From Aristolochia californica (taxonomy: Eukaryota > Streptophyta > Magnoliopsida > Piperales > Aristolochiaceae), in assembly GCA_029961685.1 (NCBI GenBank), contig JARWKL010000005.1, positions 12,552,164-12,616,163 of the forward strand: DNA of 64,000 bases, given 5' to 3'. The first letter of the stretch is position 1, and each line of letters begins with the position of its first letter. Shown here piece after piece: positions 53,113 to 64,000 of the stretch. Under the pieces are notes generated by a model that was given only the letters and a program-made list of their open reading frames with translations, had not been told where the DNA came from and made no database searches. A program made the position numbers and the translations under genes.

Positions 53113-56100
53113 GTGTTAAAGATGAAAATCACCAATGCATCAAAACCTTTTGAAGAGAATGACAAACGTTCATTAAATTCTAAAGTGAACGTGCGGTGGG
53201 ATATTTACTTGAGTCAAACTAGCCAATATTTTGCCCACTAACAAAAAGCTGACCTAACGATGATAGATGATTGTAATGTGATTTATCATGCGTTACGGGC
53301 TATATTACCCTAAGAAATGACTTATGGATTGGGAGTCAACACTCAATGAAAAATCCCCCAACGATTGCAAAACCTGATATATAAAAACTAAAAAGAGCTT
53401 ACAATCCCTAAAAATTATAGACACTCCTTGGAATTATCTCACTCTACATTTGTGCATTGTGCATTTCCATTTTAGATGTACTAATTGTTATTAAATGAAA
53501 ACTCCCTTCATCCAGTAAACGAAAAATGCAAATAGATCAAAACAAAATGAAAATTTTAGAGTTTATGTTTGGAAAAAATTTAAAACAATAACAAATGTAA
53601 GTAATGAAAATTTATTCACACACCACCAATGAACCCAAAAGTTTTGTTGTCCAAGTTTGGGAAATTCCACTAGTTCAACCCTAACAGCTTGGAATTTTAT
53701 AATAAAGAGATTTCTTCCACACATGCTTTAAAAATGGATATACATGCATGAAACGTGTTAAAGATGCAAATCACCTAAGGATCAAAACCTTTTGAAGAGA
53801 ATGACAAACGTTCATTAAATTCTAAAGTGAACGTTTGGTGGGATATTTACCTGAGTCAAACTAGCCATTATTTTTCCCACTTTAAAAAGCTGACCTAACG
53901 ATCATAGATGAGTCGAAAGTGATTTATCATGCGTAACGGGCTATATTACCCTAAGAAATGACTTATGGATTGGGAGTCAACACTCAGTAAAAAATCCCCC
54001 GCCTCACCCTTTTCCCGACGATTGCAAAACCTGATATACAAAAACTAAAAAGAGCTTACAATCCATAAAAATTACTGACAATCTTTGGAATTATCTCTCT
54101 CTACATTTGTGCATTGTGCATTTCCATGTTAGAAGTTCTCTTTTTTCTTAAATCGAAACTTTAAGTTTTCGGTCTCCCTTCATCCCGTAAACCAAAAAGG
54201 CAAATAGATCACCTCAAAATGCAAAATTCAAAGTTTATGCATGGAAAAAATTTAAACCAATAACAAATGCAAGTAAAAAAAATTTATTCAAACACAACAA
54301 ATGAACACAAAAGTTTTGTAGTCCAAGTTTGCACTAGTTCAACCCTAACAACTTGGAAATTTATTAGAAAGCGATTTCTTCCACACATGCTTTAAAAATG
54401 GATATGCATGCTTGAAACGTGTTAAAAATGCAAATTACCTATGGATTGAAAGCTTTTAAAGAGAATGACATACGCTCATTAAATTCTCAAGCGAACGTGC
54501 GGTGGGATATTTACCCGTGTCAAACGAGGCATTATTTTCCCACTTACAAAATGAACCTAATCAACAGAGTTGATTGTAAAGTGATTTATCATGCGTAACG
54601 GACTATATTACCCTAAGAAATAACTTATGGGTTGGGAGTCAACAGTAAGTTGAAAATCCCCCTCCTCCCCTTTTTCCTGACGATTGCAAAACCTGATTTA
54701 TAAAAGCTAAAAAGAGCTTACAATCCCTAAAATTACAGAGACACTTTGAAATTATCACTCTCTACAATTGTTCATTGTGCATTTCCATTTTAGATGTACT
54801 CATTTTTCTTAAATAAAAACATTGAGTTTTCGGTCTCCCTTCATCCCGTAAACCAAAAATGCAAATAGATCACCACAAAATGAAAATTTTAGAGTTTATG
54901 TTTGGAAAAATTTAAAAACAATAACAAATGTAAGTAAAGAAAATTTATAAACACACCACAAATGAACACAAAAGTTTTGCTGTCCTAGTTTGGGAAATTC
55001 CACTAGTTCAATTCTAACAGCTTGGAATTTTATAAGAAATAGATTTCTTCCACACATGCTTTAAAAATGGATATGCATGCATGAAAAGTGTTAAAGGTGC
55101 AAATCACCTATGGATCAAAACCTTTCGAAGAGAATGACAAACTTTCCTTAAATTCTGAAGTGAACGTGCGGTGGGATATTTACCTGAGTCAAACTAGCCA
55201 TTATTTTGCCCACTTACAAAAAGCTGACCTAACGATCATAGAGGATTTTAAAGTGATTTATCATGCGTTACGGGCTCTATTACCCTCAGAAATGACTTTT
55301 GGATTGGGAGTCAACACTCAGTTAAAATATCCCCGACGATTGGAAATCCTGATATGTAAAAACTAAAAAGAGCTTACAATCCCTAAAAATTACAGACATT
55401 TCTTGGAATTATCTCTCTCTACATTTTTTCATTGTGCATTTCCATTTTAGATGTACAAATTTTTCTTAGATAAAAACTTTGAGTTTTTGGTCTCCCTTCA
55501 TCCCGTAAACCAAAAATGAAAATAGATCACCACAAAATGAAAATTTTAGAGATTATGTTTGGAAAAAATTTAAAACAATAACAAAAGTAAGTAAAGAAAA
55601 TTTATTCACACACCACAAATGATCCCAAAAGTTTTGCTGTCCAAGTTTGGGAAATTCCACTAGTTCAACCCTAACAGCTTGGAATTTTATAAGAAAGAGA
55701 TTTCTTCCACACTTGCTTTAAAAATGGATATGCATGCATGAAACGTGTTAATAATCCAAATCACCTATGGATCAAAACCTTTTGAAGAGAATGACAAACG
55801 TTGATGACATTCTAAAGTGAACATGCGGTGGGGATATTTAACTGAGTCAAACAAGCCATTATTTTTACCCACTTACCAAAAGCTGACCTAACGATCATAG
55901 ATGATTGTAAAGTGAGTTATCATGCGTTACGGGCTATATTACCCTAAGAAATGACTTATGGATTGGGAGTCAACACTCAGTTAAAAATTCCCCGACGATT
56001 GCAAAACTTGATATATAAAAACTAAAAAGAGCTTGCAATCCCTAAAAATTACAGACATTCCTTGGAATTATCTCTCTCTACATTTGTGCATTGTGCATTT

Positions 56101-57733
56101 CCATTTTAGATGTACTCATTTTTCTTAAATAAAAACTTTGAGTTTTTAGTCTCGCTTCATCCTGTAAACCAAAAAGACGAATAGATCACCACAAAATGTA
56201 ATTTTAGATTTTATGTTTTAAAAAAATTTTAAAAAATAAGAAATGCACGTAAAGAAAATTTATGGACACACCACAAATGAACCCAAAAGTTTTGCTGTCC
56301 AAGTTTAAGAAATTCCACCAGTTCAACCCAAACAGCTTGGAATTTTATAAGAATGAGATTTCTTCCACAAATGCTTTAAAAATGGATATGCATGCTTGAA
56401 ATTTGTTAAAGATGCAAATCACCTATGGATCCAAACCTTTTAAAGAGAATGACAAACGCTCATTAAATTCTCAAGTGAATGTGCGGTGGGATATTTACTC
56501 GAGTCAAATGAGCCATTGTTTTGCCCACTTACAGTAAGCTGACCTAACGATCATAGAGGATTGGAAAGTGATTTATCATGCGTAATGGGCTATATTACCC
56601 TAAGAAATGACTTATGGATTGGGAGTCAACACTCAGTCAAAAATCCCCCGCCTCACCCTTCTCCAGACGATTGCAAAACCTGATATATAAACACTTAAAA
56701 GAGCTTACAATCCATATAAATTATAGACACTCTTCGTAATTATCTCTCTCTACATTTGTGCACTATCCATTTCCATTTTAGAAGTTCTCTTTTTTCTTAA
56801 ATCTAAACTTTGAGTTTTCGGTGTCCCTTAATCCCGTAAACCAAAAAGGCAAATAGATCACCTCAAAATGCAAATCTTAGAGTTGATGCATGGAAAAAAT
56901 ATTAACCAATAACAAATGCAAGTAAAGAAAATTTATTCAAACACAACAAATGAACACAAAAGTTTGGGAAATTCCACTAGTTCAACCCTAACAGCTTGGA
57001 ATTTTATAGGAAAGAGATTTCTTCCACACATGCTTTGAAAATGGATATGCATGCTTGAAACGTGTTAAAGATGCAAATCACCTATGGATCCAAAGCTTTT
57101 AAAGAGAATGACAAACGCTCTTTAAATTCTCAAGTGAACATGCAGTGGGATATTTACACGAGTCAAACGAGCCATTATTTTGCCCACTTACAAAAAGCTG
57201 CCATAACGATCAGAGTTGATTGTAAAGTGATTTATCATGCGTAATGGACTATATTACCCTAAGAAATGACTATGGGTTGGGTGTCAACACTCAGTTAAAA
57301 ATCCCCCTCCGCCTCTTTTTCCTGACAATTCCAAAACCTGATATATAAAAACTAAAAAGAGCTTACAATCCCTAAAAATTACAGACACTCCTTGGAATTA
57401 TCTCTCTCTACATTTGTGCATTTCGCATTTCCATTTTCGATGTACTCATTTTTCTTAAATAAAAACTTGGAGTTTTCGGTCTCCCTTCATCCCGTAAACC
57501 AAAAATGCGAATAGATAACCACAAAAAGAAAAATTTAGAGTTTATATTTTAAAAAACTTTTAAAAAATAAGAAATGTAAGTAAAGAAAATTTATTCACAC
57601 ACCACAAATGAACCCAAAAGTTTTGCTTTCCAAGTTTGGGAAATTCCACTAGTTCAACGCTAACAGCTTGGAATTTTATAAGAATGAGATTTCTTCCACA
57701 AATGCTTTAAAAATGGATATGCAAGCTTGAAAT
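53113..57733 (+). repeat. Copies 80-86: counterpart of 36.7-40.5 kb
   Basis: Anchors are at 53113 (A), 53755 (A/B), 54419 (C), 55088 (A), 55745 (A), 56403 (B) and 57062 (C). The first three match 36561, 37218 and 37883 at an offset of about 16.54 kb. After one extra A copy, 55745, 56403 and 57062 match 38554, 39211 and 39870 at 17.19 kb. The head at 53113 instead matches 47841 (CACCAATGCATC, ATGATAGATG), so a junction lies between about 53120 and 53345. A private 15-bp loss at about 53498 removes part of the TTGAGTTTTCGGTC motif. Confidence 0.88.
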
Positions 57734-60700
57734 GTGTTAAAGATGCAAATCACCTATGGATCCAAAGCTTTTTAAGAGAATGACAAAAGCTCATTAAATT
57801 CTCAAGTGAACGTGTGGTGGGATATTTACCCGAGTCAAACGAGCCATTGTTTTGCCCACTTACAAAATGCTGACCGAATGATCATAGATGATTGGAAAGT
57901 GATTTATCATGCATAACAGGCTATATTACCCTAGGAAAATGACTTATGGATTGGGAGTCAACACTCAGTCAAAAATACCCCGCCTCACCCTTTTCTCGAC
58001 GATTGCAAAACCTGATATATAAACACTAAAAAAAGTTTACAATCCATATAAATTACAGACACTCTTTGGAATTATATCTCTCAACAATTGTGCATTGTGC
58101 ATTTCCATTTTAGAAGTTCTCTTTTTTCTTAAATCAAAACTTGGAGGTTTCGGTCTCCCTTCATCCCGTAAACCAAAAAGGAAAATAGATCACCTCAAAA
58201 TGCAAATTTTAGAGTTGATGCATGGAAAAAATTTAAACCAATAACAAATGCAAGTAAAGAAAATTTATTCATTCACAACAAATGAACACAAAATTTTTGC
58301 AGTCCAAGTTTGGGAAATTACACTAGTTCAACCCTAATAGCTTGGAAGTTTATAGGAAAGCGATTTCTTCCACACATGCTTTAAAAATTCATATGCTTGC
58401 TTGAAACTTGTTAAAGATTCAAATTACCTAAGGATCCAAAGCTTTTAAAGAGAATGACAAACGCTCTTTAAATTCTCAAATGAACATGCGGTGGGATATT
58501 TACCCGAGTCAAACGAGCCATTATTTTGCCCACTTACAAAAAGTTGACCTAACGATCATACTTGACTGTAAAGTGATTTATCATGCGTAACGGACTATAT
58601 TACCCTAAGAAATGACTTATGGTTGGGAGTCAACACTTAGTTAAAAATCCCCCTCCTCCCCTTTTTCCTGACGATTGCAAAACCTGATATATAAAAGCTA
58701 AAAAGACCTTACAATCCCTAAAATTACTGTGACTCTTTGAAATTGTCACTCTCTACATTTGTGCATTGTGCATTTCCATTTTAGATGTACTCATTTTTCT
58801 TAAATAAAAACTTTGAGTTTTCGGTCTCCCTTCATCCCGTAAACCAAAAATGCAAATAGATCACCACAAAATGAAAATTTTAGAGTTTATGTTTGGAAAA
58901 AATTTAAAACAATAACAAATGTAAGTAAAGAAAATATATTCACACACCACAAATGAACCCAAAAGTTTTGCTGTCCAAGTTTGGCAAATTCCACTAGTTC
59001 AACCCTAACAGCTTGGAATTTTATAAGAAAGAGATTTCTTCCACACATGCTTTAAAAATGGATATGCATGCATGAAACGTGTTAAAGATGCAAATCACCT
59101 ATGGATCAAAACCTTTTGAAGGGAATGACAAATGTTCATTAAATTCTAAAGTGAACGTGTGGTGGGATATTTACCTGAGTCAAGCAAGCCATTATTTTAC
59201 CCACTTGCAAAAAGCTGACCTAACGATCATTGATGATTGTAAGGTGATTTATCATGCGTTACGGGCTATATAACCCTAAGAAATGACTTATGGATTGGAA
59301 GTCAACATTCAGTTAAAAATTCTCCAACGATTGAAAAACCTGATATATAAAAACTAAAAAGAGCTTACAATCCCTAAAAATTACAGACACTCCTTGGAAT
59401 TATCTCTCTCTACATTTGTGCATTGTACATTTCCATTTTTGATGTTCTCATTTTGCTTAAATAAAAACTTCGAGTTTTCTCCCTTTATCCCGTCAACCAA
59501 AAATGCGAATAGATCACCAGAAAATGAAAATTTTAGAGTTTTTGTTTTAAAAAAATTTTAAACAATAAAAAATGTAAGTAAAGAAAATTTATTGACACAC
59601 CACAAATGAACCCAAAAGTTTTGTTGTCCAAGTTTGGGAAATTCCACTAGTTCAACTCTAACAACTTTGAATTTTATATGAAAGAGATTTCTTCCACACA
59701 AGATTTAAAAATGGATATGCATGCATGATACGTGTTAAAGTTGCAAATCACCTATGGATCAAAACCTTTTGAAGAGAATGACAAACGTTCATTAAATTCT
59801 AAAGTGAATGTGCAGTGGGATATTTACCGGAGTCAAACTAGCCATTATTTTGCCCACTTCCAAAAAGCTGACCTAACGATCATATATGATTGAAAAGTGA
59901 TTTATCATGCGTTACGGGCTATATTACCCTAAGAAATGACTTATGTATTGGGAGTCAACACTCTGTTAAAAATTCCCCGACGATTGCAAAACTTGATATA
60001 TAAAAACTAAAGAGAGCTTACAATCCCTAAAAATTACAAACACTCCTTGGAATTATCTCTCTCTACATTTGTGCATTGTGCATTTCCATTTTAGATGTAC
60101 TCATTTTTCTTAAATAAAAAACTTTGAGTTCTCAGTCTCCCTTCATCCCGTAAACAAAAAATGCGAATAGATCACCACAAAATGAAAATTTTAAAGTTTA
60201 TGTTTTAAAAATTTTTTAAAAATATGAAATGTAAATAAAGAAAATTTATTCACACACAAAAAATGAACCCAAAAGTTTTGCTGTCCAAGTTCGGGAAATT
60301 CAACTAGTTCAACTCTAACAGCTTGGAATATTATAAGAATGAGATTTCTTCCACAAATGCTTTAAAAATGGATATGCATGCTTGAAATGTGTTAAAGATG
60401 CAAATCACCTATGGATCCAAACCCTTTAAAAAGAATGACAAACGATCATTAAATTCTCAAGTGAACGTACGGTGGGATATTTACCCGAGTCAAACGAGCC
60501 ATTGTTTTGCCCACTTACAAAATGCTGGCCTAACGATCATAGATGATTGGAAAGTGAATTATCATGCGTAACGGGCTATATTACCCTAAGAAATGATTTA
60601 CGGATTAGGAGTCAACACTTAGTCAAAAATCCCCGCCTCACCCTTTTCCCGACGATTGCAAAACCTGATATATAAACACTAAAAAGAGCTTACAATCCAT

Positions 60701-61732
60701 AAAATTTACAGACACTCTTTGGAATTATCTCTCTCTACATTTGTGCATTGTGCATTTCCATTTTAGAAGTTCTCTTTTTTCTTAAATCAAAACTTTGAGT
60801 TTTCCGTCTCCCTTCATCCCGTGAACCAAAAAGGCAAATAGATCACCTTAAAATGCAAATTTTAGAGTTTATGCATGGAAAATAATTAAACCAATAACAA
60901 ATGCAAGTAAAAAAAATTTATTCAAACAGAACAAATGAACACAAAAGTTTTGCTGTCCATGTTTGGGAAATTCCACTTGTTCAAGCCTAACAGCTTGGAA
61001 TTTTATAGGAAAGAGATTTCTTCCACACATGCTTTAAAAATGGATATGTCTGCTTGAAACCTGTTAAAGATGCAAATAGCCTATGGATCCAAAGCTTTTA
61101 AAGAGAATGACAAACGCTCTTTAAATTCTCAAGTGAACATGCGGTGGGATATTTACCCGAGTGAAATGAGCCATTATTTTGGCCACTTACAAAAAGTTGA
61201 CCTAACGATCATACTTGCTTGTAAAGTGATTTATCATGTGTAACGGACTATATTACCCTAAGAAATGACTTATGGGTTGGGAGTCAACACTCAGTTAAAA
61301 ATCCCCCTCCTCCCCTTTTTCCTGATGATTGCAAAACCTGATATATAAAAGCTAAAAAGAGCTTACAATCCCTAAAATTACAGTGACTCTTTGAAATTGT
61401 CACTCCCAACATTTGTGCATTGTGCATTTAAATTTTAGATGTACTCATTTTTCTTAAATAAAAACTTTGAGTTTTCGGTCTCCCATCATCCCGTTAACCA
61501 AAAATGCAAATAGATCACCACAAAATGAAAATTTCAGAGATGATGTTTGGAAAAAATTTAAAACAATAACAATTGTACATAAAGAAAATTTATTCACACA
61601 TCACAAATGAACCCAAAAGTTTTGTTGTCCAAGTTGAGGAAATTCCACTAGTTCAACCCTAACAGCTTGGAATTTTACAAGAAAGAGATTTCTTCCACAC
61701 ATGCTTTAAAAATGGATATGCATGCATGAAAC
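57734..61732 (+). repeat. Copies 87-92: B C A A B C
   Basis: Anchors are at 57734 (B), 58408 (C), 59079 (A), 59732 (A), 60389 (B) and 61061 (C). The first three best match 43182, 43836 and 44509 at about 14.55-14.57 kb (CCTAAGGATCC, ATACTTGACTG, ATTACTGTGACTC). The next three match 45838, 46496 and 47168 at about 13.89 kb (ATATATGATTGAAAAG; CAGCTTGGAATATT and AACGATCATT; CAAATAGCCTATGG, GAGTGAAA). The offset step from 17.19 to 14.55 kb equals the tetramer that is duplicated at 40.5-45.8 kb but single here. Confidence 0.85.
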
Positions 61733-62388
61733 ATGTTAAAGATGCAAATCACCAATGGATCAAAACCTTTTGAAGTGAAGGACAAACGTTCATTAAATTC
61801 TAAAGTGAACATGCGGTGGGATATATACCTGAGTCAAACTAGCCATTATTTTGCCCACTTACAAAAAGCTGACCTAACGATGATAGATGATTGCAAAGTG
61901 ATTTATCATGCGTTGCGGGCTATATTACCCTATGAAATGACTTATGGATTGGGAGTTAACACTCAGTTAAAAATTCCCCGACGATTGCAAATCCTGATAT
62001 ATAAAAACTAAAAAGAGCTTACAATCCCTAAAAATTAAAGACACTCATTGGAATTATCTTTCTCTACATTTGTGCATTCTGCATTCATATTTTAGATGTA
62101 CTCATTTTTCTTAAATAAAAACTTTGAGTTTCGGTCTCGCTTCATCCCCTAAACCGAAAATGCAAATAGAACACCACAAAAAGAAAATTTTAGAGTTTAT
62201 GTTTTAAAAAAATTTTAAAAAATAAGAAATGTAAGTAATGAAAATTTTTTCACACACCACAAATGAACCCAAAAGTTTTTCTGTCCAAGTTTTGGAAATT
62301 CCACCAGTTCAACCCTAACAGCTTGGAATTTTATAAGAATAAGATTTCTTGAACACATGCTTTAAAAATGGATATGCATGCTTCAAAC
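61733..62388 (+). repeat. Class A monomer (representative, ~657 bp)
   Basis: This is the reference example of the short class. Before the anchor it has GCATGCATGAAAC. After it come CAAAACCTTTTGAAG, ATTCTAAAGTGAAC, CTGAGTCAAACTAGCC, GATGATTG(T/C)AAAG and a terminal GCGTT(A/G)CGGGCTATATTACCC. The tail is short (AAAATTCCCCGACG), followed by ATCCCTAAAAATTA and GACACTCCTTGG or variants. The region before a class A anchor usually reads ATGTTTGGAAAAAATTTAAAAC and AATGAACCCAAAAG. This copy carries private variants of a sub-lineage: GAAGTGAA in place of GAAGAGAA, GATATATACC, and GTTGCGGGC. It shares these with the copy at 63732 and in part with the copy at 47841. Confidence 0.9.
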
Positions 62389-63059
62389 GTGTTAAAGATG
62401 AAAATCACCTATGGATCGAGAGCTTTTAAAGAGAATGACAAACGCTCATTAAATTCTCAAGTGAACGTGCAGTGGGAAATTTACCCGAGTCAAATGAGCC
62501 ATTGTTTTGCCCACTTACAAAAAGCTGACCTAACGATCATAGATGATTGGAAAGTGATTTATCATGCGTAACGGGCTATATTACCCTAAGAAATGACTTA
62601 TGGATTCGGAGTCAACACTCAGTCAAAAATCCCTCGCCTCACCCTTTTCCCGACGATTGCAAAACCTGATATATAAACACTAAAAAGAGCTTACAATCCA
62701 TAAAAGTTACAGACACTCTTTGGAATTATCTCTCTCTACATTGGTGCATTGTGCATTTCCATTTTAAAAGTTCTCTTTTTTCTTAAATCAAAACATTGAG
62801 TTTTCGGTCTCCCTTCATCCCGTAAACCAAAAAAGGCAAATAGATCACCTCAAAAGGCAAATTTTGGAGTTGATGAATGGAAAAAATTTAAAATAAAAAA
62901 TGCAAGTAAAGAAAATTTATTCAAACACAACAAATGAACACAAAAGTTTTGCAGTTCAAGTTTGGGAAATTCCACTAGATCAACCCTAACAGCTTGGAAT
63001 TTTATAGGAAAGAGATTTCTTCCACACATGCTTTAAAAATAGATATGCCTGCTTGAAAC
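62389..63059 (+). repeat. Class B monomer (representative, ~672 bp)
   Basis: This is the reference example of class B. It has CTTTTAAAGAG, ATTCTCAAGTGAAC, CCCGAGTCAAA(C/T)GAGCC and GATGATTGGAAAG, then GCGTAACGGGC, where class A has GCGTTACGGGC. The tail carries the extra C-rich segment CGCCTCACCCTTTTCC. It is followed by AAACACTAAAAAG, ATCCATAAAA, CACTCTTTGG and the class-specific TTTTAGAAGTTCTC or a close variant. The region before a class B anchor often reads ATGTTTTAAAAAAATTTTAAA with AAATAAGAAATG and a CCACCAG motif. This copy belongs to a sub-lineage with GGATCGAGAGCTTTT, shared only with the copy at 48498. Confidence 0.88.
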
Positions 63060-63731
63060 CTGTTAAATATGCAAATCACCTATGGATCCAAACTTTTAAA
63101 GAGAATGACAAATGCTCTTTAAATTCTCAAGTGAACATGCGGTGGGATATTTACCCGAGTCAAACGAGCCATTATTTTGCCCACTTAAAAAAAGTTGACC
63201 TAACGATCATACTTGATTGTAATGTGATTTATCATGCGTAACGGACTATATTCCCCTAAGAAATGACTTATGGGTTGGGAGTCAACACTCAGTTAAAAAT
63301 CCCCCTCCACCCGTTTGTCCTGACGATTGCAAAACCTGATATATAAAAGCTAAAAAGAGCTTACAATCCCTAAAATTACAGTGACTCTTTGAAATTGTCA
63401 CTCTCTACATTTGTGCATTGTGCATTTCAATTTTAGATGTACTTATTTTTCTTAAATAAAAACTTTTGAGTTTTCGGTCTCCCATCATCCCGTTAACCAA
63501 AAATGCAAATAGATCACCACAAAATGAAAATTTCAGAGATAATGTTTGGAAATAATTTAAAACAATAATAAATGTACATAAAGAAAATTTATTCACACAT
63601 CACAAATGAACCCAAAAGTTTTGTTGTCCCAGTTTTGGAAATTCCACTAGTTCAACCCTAACAGCTTGGAATTTTATAAGAAAGAGATTTCTTCCACACA
63701 TGCTTTAAAAATGGATATGCATGCATGAAAC
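63060..63731 (+). repeat. Class C monomer (representative, ~672 bp)
   Basis: This is the reference example of class C. The region before the anchor has the ATGCATGGAAAAAATTTAAACC type of AT-rich stretch and TTTTGCAGTCC (here slightly altered). The head has CTCTTTAAATTCTCAAGTG and ATCATACTTGATTG or ATCAGAGTTGATTG, ending in GCGTAACGGAC. The tail is a pyrimidine-only run, CCCCCTCC(T/A)CCC(G/C)TTTTTCC in most copies. It is followed by AAAAGCTAAAAAGAGC, CCCTAAAATTACAG and a divergent GACTCTTTGAAATT(A/G)TCACTC. Later copies in the array also change GCATGCTTGAAACG to GCCTGCTTGAAACC, which marks a younger class C branch. Confidence 0.88.
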
Positions 63732-64000
63732 ATGTTAAAGATGCAAATCACCAATGGATCAAAACCTTTTGAAGTGAATGACAAACGTTCATTAAATTCT
63801 AAAGTGAACGTGCGGTGGGATATATACCTGAGTCAAACTAGCCATTATTTTGCCCACTTACAAAAAGCTGACCTAACGATGATAGATGATTGCAAAGTGA
63901 TTTATCATGCATTGCGGGCTATATTACCCTATGAAATGACTTATGGATTGGGAGTTAACACTTAGTTAAAAATTCCCCGACGATTGCCAAACCTGATATA

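Larger units (their letters stand above)
1..64000 (+). repeat. Satellite DNA array, ~657/672-bp monomer, about 97 copies
   Basis: The same AT-rich unit recurs from the first to the last base in a single orientation. The anchor GTGTTAAAGATGCAAATCACC and close variants recur at intervals of mostly 655-659 or 669-675 bp. The exceptions are about 626, 634, 635, 642, 652-654, 664-666, 685 and 766 bp, and each of the larger ones traces to a local deletion or duplication. Both window edges cut a monomer, so the array is longer than 64 kb. No transposon ends, rRNA, tRNA or unique sequence interrupts it. Long homogeneous arrays of this kind are typical of eukaryotic heterochromatin. The chromosomal location and species cannot be read from the sequence, and I do not recognise the family. 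Confidence 0.97.
61733..64000 (+). repeat. Copies 93-96: A B C A (clean trimer, cut at right edge)
   Basis: Anchors are at 61733 (A), 62389 (B), 63060 (C) and 63732 (A, truncated by the window). The two A copies are 1999 bp apart and nearly identical, sharing GAAGTGAA, GATATATACC, TTGCGGGC, CCCTATGAAATG and GGAGTTAACAC. The regions before them share TTCAGAGAT, TGTACATAAAG and CACACATCACAAATG. This is the clearest A-B-C higher-order unit in the window, and it suggests that a homogeneous trimer array continues to the right. Confidence 0.88.

Noticed and set aside
3665..63596. Minus-strand open frames of 60-83 codons (for example 42246-42494, 44887-45135)
   Set aside because: They are the complement of the AT-rich region before the anchor in the same monomer. 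They vary in length from copy to copy and have no recognisable family.
556..63965. About fifty plus-strand open frames of 60-102 codons with similar peptides, as a multigene family
   Set aside because: They recur because the DNA repeats. Most begin at GTG directly after an in-frame TGA. Nearly half of the copies have stops or frameshifts in the same region, indels are not multiples of three, and no known domain is visible.
1..64000. CRISPR array or bacterial repeat system
   Set aside because: The repeated unit is over 650 bp with no unique spacers between copies, and there are no cas-like genes.
1..64000. CENP-B box within the monomer
   Set aside because: The TTCGGTCTCCCTTCATCCCG stretch looks similar at a glance, but the spacing and core bases of the NTTCGNNNNANNCGGGN motif are not met on either strand.
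1..64000. Tandem LTR retrotransposon or ribosomal spacer origin
   Set aside because: No primer-binding site, polypurine tract next to an LTR, TG...CA ends, target-site duplication, or rRNA coding sequence was seen. The units are directly adjacent.
1..64000. Shorter internal subrepeat of the monomer
   Set aside because: ATGCAAATCACC near the anchor and ATGCAAATAGATCACC about 415 bp later are similar, but the similarity does not extend beyond about 15 bases, so a smaller ancestral unit is not supported by eye.
1..64000. A novel gene-encoded biological system
   Set aside because: After reading the whole window I see no coding, RNA or mobile element content that could form one. The content is satellite DNA only.

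Overview
The whole window is one uninterrupted tandem satellite array. A unit of about 657 or 672 bp is repeated head to tail in one orientation, with about 97 copies and a cut copy at each end. Nothing non-repetitive separates the copies, and I found no gene, RNA gene, CRISPR array or mobile element. Copies were located with the motif GTGTTAAAGATGCAAATCACC, called the anchor below; copy n runs from anchor n to anchor n+1. Spacing between anchors was read by hand and may be off by a base or two. The DNA is AT-rich and lacks operons or ribosome binding sites. This points to constitutive heterochromatin (centromeric, pericentromeric or subtelomeric) of a eukaryote, perhaps a plant, but I do not recognise the family and cannot name the organism.

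There are three monomer classes. Class A (about 657 bp) has a CAAAACCTTTTGAAGAG head and a short CCCCGACG tail. Class B (about 672 bp) has CCAAACCTTTTAAAGAG, a tail extended by CGCCTCACCCTTTTC, ATCCATAAAA, and TAGAAGTTCTC. Class C (about 672 bp) has CCAAAGCTTTTAAAGAG, a pyrimidine tail CCCCCTCCTCCCCTTTTTCC, and an upstream ATGCATGGAAAAAATTTAAACC. The 15-bp difference between the short and long units is this C-rich tail. Many copies are chimeras that switch class internally.

Layout: 1-7.8 kb is A-rich, with a dimer duplication. 7.8-27 kb is irregular A/B/C. 27-36.5 kb has an A-B-C trimer pattern (about 2.0 kb), with short recombination scars near 35 kb. 36.5-50 kb contains a 2.64-kb tetramer duplication and a local 3.33-kb pentamer pattern. 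50-53 kb is A-rich, with a very recent monomer duplication. 53-64 kb is largely a second copy of 36.7-50 kb, rearranged by whole-monomer gains and losses, and ends in clean A-B-C trimers.

The short open frames that recur about every 660 bp are part of the repeat. They usually start at GTG, are broken in nearly half of the copies and carry out-of-frame indels, so I do not call them genes. The content of interest is the recombination history recorded in the array, not a coded system.
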